Shown here piece by piece: positions 1 to 10,216 of a stretch of DNA of 64,000 bases. The notes beneath the pieces were generated by a model, which made no database searches, had not been told where the DNA came from, and saw only the letters and a program-made list of their open reading frames with translations. A program made the translations under genes and the position numbers. The stretch comes from Apostichopus japonicus (taxonomy: Eukaryota; Echinodermata; Holothuroidea; Aspidochirotida; Stichopodidae), in contig NC_092578.1 of NCBI RefSeq assembly GCF_037975245.1, positions 1,426,001 to 1,490,000 on the forward strand, in the 5' to 3' direction. The stretch's first letter is position 1, and every line of letters begins with the position of its first letter.

Positions 1-148
1 TAAAGTGAATACTTATAGTAAACTGTTATAGCACTACAGAATGTTTGGTGAACCTTGCAGGAACAAGGAGTCAGCTCTTGGAAAACCAACCAGAAGATTT
101 TGTCTCAAGTAGATAATGTGAAAAGCTCCTATTGAAATAGAGATTAAG

Positions 149-512
149 TTAAAGGGAGGGAAGACTCGCGCACAAAGAAACGTCTGATGCCGGTAATCTG
201 ACCTAGTTTTGAATGAGGTGTAACAGAAGTGTTAGACACCACCATCGATCCCAGAAAATACACACACAGCTTGCTACCTTCGGTAATTAGACACTAGTGT
301 ACAGTCAATGCATACAGCTACGGTCAATACCCACAACACATTGTACATAGCAGCGATGGACATCTCAGGTCAAGATAAAAAATAACAAGGTATCACGTTT
401 CATTACTGTCTGCATTTTGTAGCGACAAGATAAAAACTTCACTTGCAAGCTACGGAAATTAACTTTTTCAGAGGGCGGCACGCGGTTTGGGGCAAGTCTT
501 CAATGCCTTTAA
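149..512 (+). mobile_element. TTAA-flanked MITE, copy 1 (about 364 bp)
   Basis: The element begins TTAAAGGGAGGGAAGACTCG and ends AGTCTTCAATGCCTTTAA, so its ends are imperfect inverted repeats flanked by TTAA on both sides. The same sequence recurs at 14677-15030, 24851-25043 (internally deleted) and 53081-53441, with a reverse-oriented fragment near 30527-30625. There is no coding capacity. TTAA target duplication is the signature of piggyBac-type transposition, so this is best read as a non-autonomous piggyBac-like MITE; the superfamily is an inference. It lies in the intron before the first visible TTC19-like exon. Confidence 0.8.
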
Positions 513-681
513 ATATTGGTTTAACTTAACATGCTATTACATAGCAATTCACTACATTAAAGAACAGAAAGAATGAAATTAGGATTACATCATTACAGAA
601 CAGGCGAAGGACAGAGCTTAGCTATAAATGCCAGCAATGTTTTCTTGTTTGTTTTCAATTTCTCTTATTTCTGTGTTGCAG

Positions 682-1450
682 ACGGCAACTCTCCTAAACG
701 ATCTTGGAACGGTTTATGAACAGAAGAAGAATTATAAGAAAGCTATGGAGATGGTTTGTAGAGCTGAGAAACTGGCACAGGATTCTCCAGATAATTTAGC
801 CGTGATATTGTGCAATAAAGCTTCTTTGCTTCTCAGGAATGGTAAGAAACTGAGTAGCTGTTGATAGAAGTCTGTTTGTTGATGTGGTACTCTCTTTATA
901 TCACTAAAAGATACAACAGAGATTCAACTACTTCTGTGCAGTCTCCTGATCTTAGTAATAACCTACTTTTCACAAGAGTGTAGAGGACGGGGAGGGGGGG
1001 GGCAGGAGGTTCATATGAGAGAAAAGGGGAAGGAAAGTGAATATCCAAATACATTGTGGTGTCAAAAACTGTTGCTTAGATTCACATTTTTATGACAGTT
1101 GTGCTGAACCAGCCATGCTGCATTTTCTCAGCTCACAGGTCTTATTCCATCTTGGGCTGACCTTTGAACCTTTGAAAGTGTCTTGGTTATTATGACTGGT
1201 GAGTGATGACATGCAATGTGTTCTACTTAGGTCTTTCTCTCTACGTTTAAATTTTATGATATTTTGTTGTTTTACTGACAAGTATCAATTATTAATCTTT
1301 CTTTTATGATCTGCAGGTGACAGAGAGGAAGCAACTGCTCTCTTTCGACGAGCATTACGATTGGCCGAAAAATCACAAGATGATGATACCATCATATTTG
1401 TACGGATTGCCATGTCCAAGCTCGCAGCTCCTCTCAGAAAAACAGATTAG
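682..1450 (+). CDS. TTC19: TTC19-like tetratricopeptide repeat protein, last two coding exons (5' part off window)
   Basis: Exons are 682-841 and 1317-1450. The first follows a TGTTGCAG acceptor and ends one base into a Gly codon before GTAAGA; the second follows CTGCAG and stops at TAG 1448-1450. The 97 visible residues form two TPR hairpins, roughly TATLLNDLGTVYEQKKNY and AVILCNKASLLLRNGDREEA, then a short charged tail ending PLRKTD. As I recall human TTC19, its C-terminus (TAVMLSDLATTLD..., then LSNLAAVLM) aligns nearly without gaps. TTC19 is an inner-mitochondrial-membrane protein that binds respiratory complex III and helps clear Rieske-protein fragments. The mitochondrial presequence and earlier TPRs would be upstream of this window. 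A kinesin-light-chain-like or other TPR protein is the main alternative. The gene converges tail-to-tail on cytochrome b561 copy A. Confidence 0.7.
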
Positions 1451-3268
1451 AATACTAAAATTAATGCCAGTGATGAAAGGAACAAAAAGAAATAAGTCGT
1501 TGGTGCAAAAAAGTCCATTATACGATTTTAGTTTCCGCTTAAGCCATTGTTGCTTACATGTACCTCAGTTGCTATGGCAACTATTTTTCAAGAATCTCAG
1601 GTAGTTTAACAATGAGATTTGTTCTCATATTATCTACATCTACTCTTCTCCAGGTGAGGAGTGTCTAGTGTACTGAGCGACAAATCAATGGTGGAGCTGC
1701 ATTAATCTGTTTGGGTCTGTGTGACTGTTATCTATTTCTCTAAAAAGACGGAAAAGAAAAAAAAGGGTTAGAATAATGATAATGGATTGGTCTACTTCAA
1801 ATGCAATACCACCAGACTCCCAGAAGGAACCAAAGTGTTAGTTTCTTGTCCTTAACATTTACCATGATATGCCTTCTAGTAGAATCTCTGCATAACTAAT
1901 CTAGTTTTTGGTCAACAGTGGTAACATTGTGACACACCTTGGCCTGTCCACCCTATATTCACCCCTCTCCACCCCCTACAGCACCCCCTCCCCCCCCCCC
2001 CCTTGCCAAAGTACTTAACTAATAAAGCAAAGCACGAACTGTTTAGGCAATCAGTCTATCTGTACCAAATATTGTCAAAATCTGAACAGAGTTTGTTGTA
2101 TTTTTAAATTCAAAACCTTGCCAAGAGTGAACATATTATTTTGTTATTATTTGGAACTGTAAAAGAAATGATAATGAAATAATAAAAATGTTGATAAAGA
2201 GAGAAATAAACAGATATAGTACTTCAGGCTTAGTTTGTTGTTATTTATTATATTTGATGAGTCTATTTCTTTCTATTTTAACTCTCATGCAGTTTGCAAT
2301 TCTCTAAATAAATATGCTGCATGCAAATCACAATATCATAAATCATCTGAAAAACTGTTTATTTGAATGAAGAAATTTGAATAATATATCTTAGTTTGTC
2401 TCTTCCAAATCTATAGCCTGAATTATCACTTTTGCACAAAATCCAGATCCAGGTTTCTGTAAAGTAAAGACCATCCCCTCCCCCTACCTACCCCCCCCCC
2501 GCCCACAACCCCAACAAAGGTATAACACAAGTATATTATTTATGCTTCCATTTCATACTTAAATGTAAGTTTATGAAATATCAAATATAAATAAATCATT
2601 AGGAAATGTTATGATAAATCGACTGTTTCCCTGGATTTTGTAGAAACTTGTTTCATACTTGTTTCCTGATTTGTGAAGTTGAAGTATAGAGGATGGACAG
2701 CCTACCCCCCCCCCCCCACCCGAATTTTTTTTTATGTAATATCAGTTATTGAATGGCAGAATTTGCCATCCGCTTCAAACCCTTCAGAAGGCAAGCTGTA
2801 TTTCCTGATATCGAAAATTATGCTTTGAATAACACGATTCCCTTTCGTTCTCAGTTGACAAGACACATGTACAAAACTTTCAAATGGAGCTTTTTACATC
2901 TCTTTCTCAACGCCCGTCCTCCTCAGCCATTTACCTCCACGCATGGTTTGAAAATTCTTATATTGGGGAAGTAATGGAAGTTAAAAACTTCACAAGTTTA
3001 ATATAATCTTCTGTCAGCTGTCGTCAGAATGTTAAGGATATGGCCTGGGCTAGCACCAACACCACCACCAAAAAAAAAAATACATACAAACATTAAAGTA
3101 AATTGTAAACCTTTATGAAAATAACGGGCGATTGTAACACACATCTTACTAATTTAGGGGCAACCCTCTTAAATCAAAGTCCCACTTCCCACGTTCCTTC
3201 GGAATGTGCCCCCCCCCCCCCCCCATTGGCCACCGTGACCGTTTTAATTCACTTGTGCATAGTTGAAA
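1451..3268. other. Convergent 3' region between the TTC19-like gene and b561 copy A
   Basis: No supported coding sequence. On the + strand AATAAA occurs at 2021-2026, 2181-2186 and 2205-2210, all plausible polyadenylation signals for the TTC19-like transcript. The stretch is AT-rich and interrupted by poly-C runs near 1988-2002, 2491-2500, 2706-2717 and 3209-3224. An open frame at 2753-2974 (+) has no recognisable motif and no splice context, so I do not call it a gene. Confidence 0.5.
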
Positions 3269-6200
3269 CTATGTACTAGATTCGGCTGGCTTCATCTCCA
3301 ATAATCCTGATTTCTCGTCAGATGTTGCTGCAGCAATATCATCTTGAATTTTTTCGTCATTATCTTCGAAGAAAGAGCTTGTGACTGTGAAGGTCACGAC
3401 ACCGATAAATGCCACCAAAACTATGGAAATCACATTAGCGATCAGCACTTTACTCGTTACACTATCGAAACCGCCATTGCTGTGAATTAAGAAGAACAGT
3501 TTTACCTTGAACAACTGAACATTTCGAATGGCAAGCATGATGTTCAATCAATAAAAGAAAGATTAAACTTTTGACCGATTGATATTGACTTGGTGTTGAT
3601 GGTCAGGTTGGCCCACAGCGACAATAATATCGCTGTGTCCAATTTCTTCATTTTCCTTAACTATATTATGCAATGGAAACATATTGTTCTTTTTTTAATT
3701 CCATGTTTCACGGGCCCCGGGCCTGACGACAGGTGTGTAAGAGGGTTTACACTCCAGGACAAAGGGTCAATTTTTAGGGAACCCGGGAAATTTTGGAGGG
3801 CCCTGACAAATATGGAATACAAAGAGTAGTATAGTTTCATACTATACATGAACAGTGCTAAAAGTGGCCCATCGACATAATTGCACTCGTGGGCTCGACC
3901 AGGCAAAGAAATTTTAGGTGAGATGTAATGATGTACGTTAGGAATATTTCAAGTGCCCCAGTCTAGTCACTTTATTCCTCTTTAATATGCTAGCAAGTGA
4001 AATAATTGTTGCTCAGTCAAATTTCAAATGAACAACATTAAGAACAAGAAACATCTCATTATATTATGTTTAAGAATATTTAGAGGAATTAAGATATACC
4101 GTAGAATATACACTTTGAAAGATAATATATAACAAAAGTGGCTTGCTAAACCATGGACTGCAATACTTTAGAACATTATCCATCGACTTGAGTCGATGAT
4201 TTGAATAACAACACATTCTTACTTGTAGAAGATTTGTTCAGTAAGCCCTGTAAGAATGGAGACTGCCACCATACCAAAGATGAAGAAACCGAAGAAAAGA
4301 TGGACTCCTTTATAGGCTGACCTGATCGACTCTCTTGGACGAGGAAACAGAAAAAACAGGAACCCAAACAACAACTACAGAAGAACAACAAAATATAAAA
4401 AAGAAAGAAAGAAAGAAAGGGGAAAATTAATTATGAGTGTTTAGCGCCATTAACAGACCATTGTAATTTTTTCCATCTGTTTTTTAAAGTTAACAGTGCA
4501 TGAATCTTCGTATTAATGGCGTAATGGCCACGTCATTAAGTTTAGTTGTAAGGGTGAATATGCATGAATTTACATTCTACCAGAAGAAACACAAACAAAA
4601 TTTAAAGTGAAATTTGAAACATTCTTTTAGTTAATGAATGTGTATACATAATGTATATTTTTCCTATCTTTTTTTACATTTCAAATTTATGAAGTGAGTA
4701 TTCAAGGAGCAAATTTGCAAAGCGTGGGTTGGGTAGTTAGGTAAACGTGGGAGTGCAATTAGGAGAAATTTTGTCATTGTGAAATGGTAAAGGTAATTAT
4801 AGGACCTACATCCATTTAATTGTCTAAAATTGTTACTGTAACATTCTATATACACATTTACATATGTGAAGTATACAAGTCTTTCAGCGACACGACTTTT
4901 ATTAATCACCTGTAGCCCAAAGAAAACTACTGTTGCCATGCCAACCCAGTTGTGGAGGCTCATCATATTCGGATAACCGTGGGTACGGTGGTACCGGAAC
5001 ACAGCAAAGAGGGCTAAAACCGCCATTATGAAGGCTACCAACTGAATGATGAAGTGTATCATCTTCAAAGTAAATCTACTGAGTCCCGTGGCTGCCCCGG
5101 CCCTATAAACCAGAATACCTGCGAAAAACACCAAGAAAATCGGAAGACCCAATCAGCATCGAGAAATTCTCAAAAATATGAATATGCATATTATGTGAAG
5201 TAGTGTCAACCAGTTGAGACAATTTCGTAATGCTAATACCTCTCTAAACTGTCCTCCCATGTCATGCTTCAAAGCACTCATATTGACAGTACAAACAGTT
5301 CCTAACCTTTATCTGATAAAAAAACATAATATTCATACTGCATGATACTACGAGTGCTTTGAAGCAGGCATGACAGTATACAGTATAGAAAAAATTGTCC
5401 CAACTGGGTGATAGCGTCTTTCTATAGACACTCGCTATATACTGACCGCTGCCAACTGTAACGAGGGCCACGAGGGGGAATTGTATTACACGGCCGGTCA
5501 GCTATATGACCACCCCACCATATAGGGCCTACCGTAAGTTGGTTGCGATAAAGGGATGACTGGGTTATTCACTTGGTGGGCACATACAAATCTCTAGAAT
5601 GAGGGGCATTTTTATTTAGATTATTTCAGTGATCACGAATGTCTTTATAGATCTTCACTGACATACGTAGTGGAATGTATACACTTCATGCATTAAGAAA
5701 TTAAATTGATCTTATAAATTCTATGTAGGCCTAGCTAGGCTATCCAGTTATATCTGGCTTTATATGGCATGATAAAACTTGATCTGGCCAGATTTAACCA
5801 GATATAAAGCCAGATCTGGGATTTCGGTAAGGGATATTGTTTTTTTGTAAACAATTCAGTTCTCCATGTCTGTTCCTTACTATTTATTTAGTGTATTAGG
5901 TTTTCAGCATGCTACTGTACTCTTTAAAAGGCCTTAGTCTCTATTTATAATGCTGGCACTTTCTTGATATTGGTCAGATAAATAATGACTGGGACCTGGG
6001 TAGTAGGCGGCACAATTTATCTTTCTAACTTTGCATATGGCCTGTATATGCCACTTTAAGGTGGAATTAGGTGCTGGTGGCTGCATCATTTCACAGTTGA
6101 TCACATTCGGCGCGGAAAAGAGTATAGGCATGTATGATTTGGCAGCTGGAATAGATCCAGGGTGCACGTATGTAAGCCTCATCTAGGCATGTTTTGGCAA

Positions 6201-7458
6201 CACTTCGGGCATCGTAGTAATCACCGCTGCCCTAGACCTATATTTATTAGTAACTAATATGCTGGTATATATACTCCCTATAGGCTTATCGTTGGCGATA
6301 TGTGGCGAATGATATATGTAACATATAGATACTGGTTCAATTGGAACTACATTATCGTAAATCAGTGCTTTCATACTGTGCAGTGAATGCTAATATCGCT
6401 GACAATGATGACGACCCGGTTTTATGCTGCAACTTTATGTTAAATTAATATGAAATGTGAGCCCATCCATGAGATTTAACAATGATTGTTCCACGCATCT
6501 TGCACATTCACTATAATTCGTATATAAGATATTTTATAGTCTACCAATTGCATGGTTTAATTAAAATCGAAACTTTACATTGAGAAACATTGCTAGGTAA
6601 TTAGTCATCTGCAGTCTGTCTCAAAAGAGCTACGCTGTCGGTCTCGAAATAATGATTCCAGTGGCGTAGGAAGGTACTTTTGAGTGGGGGGGGGGGCTGA
6701 AGACTGATGGCCGGTCTGGGGGAGGGGTCTAAGCATTGGCGAATGGGACCATTTCAGTTTGGGGGGCAGAAATTTTTGTGCCCGAAAGTTCCCGTGACAC
6801 TTTCTAAGCGGAGCGCCACCATCGGTTGGCGCGTAGCGTACAAGAAAATTTTTGGCAAGAAATGCCTCTCAGATTGCCGGAAAACGGCACTTCTGAGGCC
6901 TTGCAAGTTGCATCTAAACATTCTTTATTTATAATCTCATGTTTTAGAAATTTACACTTCCCCAAAAATTTGGTAAATTAGAAGAAGAAAATTGGTAACA
7001 TCACTTCGAAGGGGAAAAATAGGACAGTATATTTTTTAAGCTCCTATTTAGTTACCGTATTTATTATTTTAACACAGTACTCAGCAACCTCCAGAAAAAC
7101 ATACATGATTCAACGACACGTAGGCGAGATAATGTCGCTATGTCAGGTGAGACTGCAATTTGTCTCACAAAAAAAGTATAAAATATAACAAAGAATATGA
7201 TAAACCTGTACTTCTAGGCTTGTAGGCACCCCCCCCCCCCCCTTACCATCAAAATGTTTCTTGTATACACTTATGTCGGAAATGTCCAGGTGAACAGTTG
7301 ACTAGATAGAAAAAAAAATTGATCGTGCAAAAAGCGTGGTAGCCCAGATGAGCTGCACTTACGGTGGTGTTACACGGAAGTGTTCGGGCATCATGATGCT
7401 AAATAAAGTAAACATGGAATTGTCGGGCAAAAATTTGAAAAAGATCCGGGCAAGCTAC

Positions 7459-7518
<60 letters not shown>

Positions 7519-7541
7519 CATAGGCTATATATTTACATAGG

Positions 7542-7575
<34 letters not shown>

Positions 7576-9439
7576 CTTCTCCTCTTAGGCTGCCCGAACT
7601 TTTCAGGACTTTTGCCCGAATTTCTTGTCCTCTGGAAATTCAGGGGGGCAGTCTGCCCCCCGCCTCGTACGCCTATGGGTCTAAGGGGAGGGGGTGTCCC
7701 TCTCCCCTTTGGAATTTTTTCCATTTCCAGGTGGCCTCAGATGCAATTTGGTACAATATAGCACACTTCAACACCCACTCCATTTTGTAAACTTAATTTT
7801 GTATTTTCACCTGGCCTTAGATGCAATTTGGTGCTCCAAATGAGATTTTTTTCTCATATGGAAATGAAAAAGGGGTTTTCTGACCTGCGAAGCGGGGGGG
7901 GGGGGCGGAATGATACTTCCGCCCCTCCACATTTTTCACTTGGGGGGCTGGCGCCCCCCAGCCCCCCCGGTTCCTACGCCCTTGAATGATTCTATATAGA
8001 CGTATCTACCGTTCACTCAATATGTAGGCTACGTCCCGAGCATTATATATAATCTATATCAAACTATATCATACCATATTGGCATTGCTCTCAGTATTAC
8101 TCTTAACGTCGTTTACAACTCCTTATTTCCAAGCTGCATTTTCGTAAGAACTAACATGCTAATAAACATCAATATCGTCTCAAGAAAGTCATACTTTTGA
8201 GTTTTGACAAATCCTGAGAAACACGGGTAAAACTTTGGATATATTGCCGGTGCGTGAACAAAAAATGCCTCAAGTTCAAACGATATTTCTGGAATGAGAC
8301 AGCAGACCGGGTGCACTATTTTCTGTTCCACCGTGTAGCTCAATGGTCCGACACTGCATAATCATGATTTTACTATTGAAAGTATGTTTTAAAAGTTACT
8401 ACATCTCTTTCGAGATGAGACCAGGGAAGGAATAGGATGCTCGAGTAATTGGATTGAATCATTACAGATCTCTGGACTATTGTCTACGATAAAATATGTT
8501 ACAAAACCGGACAAGAATGACTATCATAAGCGAACCTCACTGATATCGATAAGAAGCCCATACTGTAAATGTACTCGAAGCTGCCTCGAAGAGTGTGGCG
8601 ACAGTTTATAAGGCAGGATATATGGGTTCGAATCCAATGGAGTACTGCAAGATGTTTCAAATTTAGTGCTCTTCAATTTAATGTTACATCCAAGGACGTT
8701 TAACACTGCATATACCTATATACTGCATAATATATTTCAACTTTTGAAACAATGTTGAATAATTTTCGACCGAACGTTTATGTTTCACCGCATATATTGA
8801 ACATGTATACATGTTCAATTTACTTTACGCTTAAACCCTCCCAGCTTAGTATAATTCCGCTAAATCGGTGGAGTAATCCACGAAAGTGTCTCAAAATACG
8901 AAAGTTTTGTTTACTTGTTTCACTGTGACAGAGTTTTTCTGTTGGCCGTTTCGGTTCAGGCTTTGTAGATTCAAATTACGATTCAAAAAAGTGGTTAGCC
9001 CACAGTTTGACTTACGAACCGAAATCCACGGAAGACCGTCTGCTCAACAACATTTGCATCGTCGCTACACAACGCTTAAACATTCAATTCTATTTTGCAA
9101 TGAAAGATGAAGTAAAACAGTGTAATAATATCAAGAGATAATAGTTTTTTATATAATATTATCCAAATATTATATTCTATAGAAGACAAAAGAAACATGA
9201 AAACGTTTCAAATAAAGTCTATTCTGCAAATATGAAGTGAACTTACCGTTTCCATAAAGGAAGACAAGGCCAAAGGTCATAAGAAACGGGTGTAGGTTGA
9301 ATGCTCCTGCTTCCTCAATATTCAATGAGAGACCCCCCATTTGACTGAGAAGGATAAACATGAGTACTACGACAGACACCCCTAGCGCCTCCGCAAGGAT
9401 TACCAGTAATATCAAAACACAGGCAGAGCAAAGCGACAT
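3269..9439 (-). CDS. CYB561: Cytochrome b561 (ascorbate-dependent transmembrane reductase), copy A, complete
   Basis: Four coding exons: 9247-9439 (start ATG at 9437-9439), 4910-5118, 4223-4374 and 3269-3479 (TAG stop). They total 765 nt, 254 aa, the usual family size (about 250). All introns are GT-AG with phases 1, 0 and 2. The protein is a six-helix b561 core. Four haem-ligand histidines fall at residues 50 (FNLHP), 86 (KMIHF), 120 (SLHNW) and 159 (KGVHLFFG), the numbering I recall for DCYTB. Family members pass electrons from cytosolic ascorbate across a membrane through two haems b, reducing monodehydroascorbate or ferric iron. The cytosolic tail after the last helix is acidic and contains EKSGLL, an ExxxLL dileucine sorting signal, suggesting an endo-lysosomal site like CYB561A3. 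An acceptor CAG lies 14 nt before the ATG (UTR resumes at 9453), so a non-coding first exon is expected upstream; I could not place it. Confidence 0.95.
5260..5375. repeat. Imperfect inverted repeat, arms about 20-24 nt, loop about 70 nt
   Basis: The left arm TGTCATGCTTCAAAGCACTC (5260-5279) is complementary to 5352-5375, which reads GAGTGCTTTGAAGC then AGGCATGACA; the right arm has four extra bases. The copies could fold as a hairpin in the copy A pre-mRNA or be the ends of a small decayed transposon. No flanking duplication was recognised. Confidence 0.55.
5751..5819. repeat. Small inverted repeat, arms about 14 nt
   Basis: ATCTGGCTTTATAT on the left pairs with ATATAAAGCCAGAT on the right, about 35 bases apart, with several further CCAGAT/ATCTGG copies between. 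It is probably a simple foldback. No function can be assigned. Confidence 0.45.
6659..7984. mobile_element. Non-autonomous hAT-type DNA transposon, 1326 bp, with perfect 8-bp target duplication
   Basis: The left end is CAGTGGCGTAGGAAGG and the right end GGTTCCTACGCCCTTG, so the termini are inverted repeats sharing GGCGTAGGAA. The flanks are an exact 8-bp direct duplication, AATGATTC, at 6651-6658 and 7985-7992. An 8-bp duplication and CA...TG ends define hAT insertions. The interior has C/G runs (6686-6696, 7229-7242, 7897-7906), a long TA microsatellite and no transposase-like reading frame, so it must be mobilised in trans. It sits in intron 1 of b561 copy A. The perfect duplication suggests it is not very old. 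Confidence 0.85.
7461..7576. repeat. TA dinucleotide microsatellite
   Basis: Two long (TA)n tracts separated by [16 protein letters not shown] of TTTACATAGGCTATATA. They lie inside the hAT element and produce artificial YIYIYI reading frames on both strands, which should not be annotated as genes. Confidence 0.95.
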
Positions 9440-9728
9440 ATTGACTGTTGTTTCTGAAACGATGATTCAAATGCTTCTGAAAGTAAAACCAAAGAGAGAA
9501 ACTGGTAAATTTTTGAAGAAAAAGAAAACAAAACCAAAATAAACAAAGTCAATAAATATGGCCATGATTCACATATTATTACGGTGCTATATAATATCGG
9601 AGGACGGGTGGGTGTGGAGGCTTCTACAATTTTTTAAGAGATTCCCCGAGTAGATGGGCTATTCATTGACCTTGCATAAGTACGAAAATTGGCACTTCAT
9701 TGAAATTAATATATATATAATATAATAT

Positions 9729-10216
9729 AGTAATAATAAATTATACTTATATAGCGCGAAATCAGTAGACAAAAGTCACTGCTCAAGGCGCTTTACAAAG
9801 AAAGCAAATTAATTTACAAAAGAACAATACGGGCAGCGGTGTTTTCGACCTTTTGAAGTTTATGGATGGTCGAATCAGGAAGGACAAATAAAAGTGAATG
9901 TAGAAAGTCAAGCTTTCATGTCACAAACGCATGGACTAGTATCTCGCAAGTCTTATCATCAAGGTAATTCCTAATCAGAAAGATTTTCCTCAGTTGCCAA
10001 TTAGCAGAACGACAGAGATTAGTAACATGAATTTCAAGTGACATGGTCTGGTCAAATTATGCACCAAGGTTTCTAACAGTCGAGGAGATATTAATAGAGT
10101 CGATCTTTATCAACAGTAAGTGGTGGAAAATTAAGTGTAACTTCAGAGAAACGTGATCGAACTCGGTTTTATCACAATTAAGCTTCAACTGATTAGTTGT
10201 AAGCCAATTGTTTACA
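9729..10216 (-). mobile_element. 5'-truncated, decayed L2/CR1-type LINE (reverse transcriptase C-terminus and 3' tail)
   Basis: Read on the minus strand the segment encodes broken pieces of a non-LTR reverse transcriptase: NQLKLNCDKTEF, then TVRNLGA, CRSANWQLRKI, TCEILVHAFVT, and finally LPDSTIHKLQKV with NTAARIV. The frame is interrupted by at least two stops (after NLGA and after HAFVT). It ends in a GCGCCTTGAGCAG...GCGCTATATAAG tail followed by an AT-rich microsatellite, the typical 3' end of L2-like LINEs and their SINE partners. This is a dead copy. Confidence 0.8.

Larger units (their letters stand above)
5119..9246. other. Intron 1 of b561 copy A (4.1 kb)
   Basis: Non-coding. It holds an imperfect inverted repeat (5260-5375), a smaller hairpin (about 5751-5819), a 1.3-kb non-autonomous hAT element (6659-7984) and otherwise unremarkable AT-rich DNA. 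Open frames inside it (for example 5934-6182, 8113-8343 and 8886-9110) show no domain, no splice context and no agreement with neighbours. Confidence 0.7.

Noticed and set aside
7336-7724. YIYIYI-rich open frames on both strands
   Set aside because: Products of the TA microsatellite inside the hAT element.
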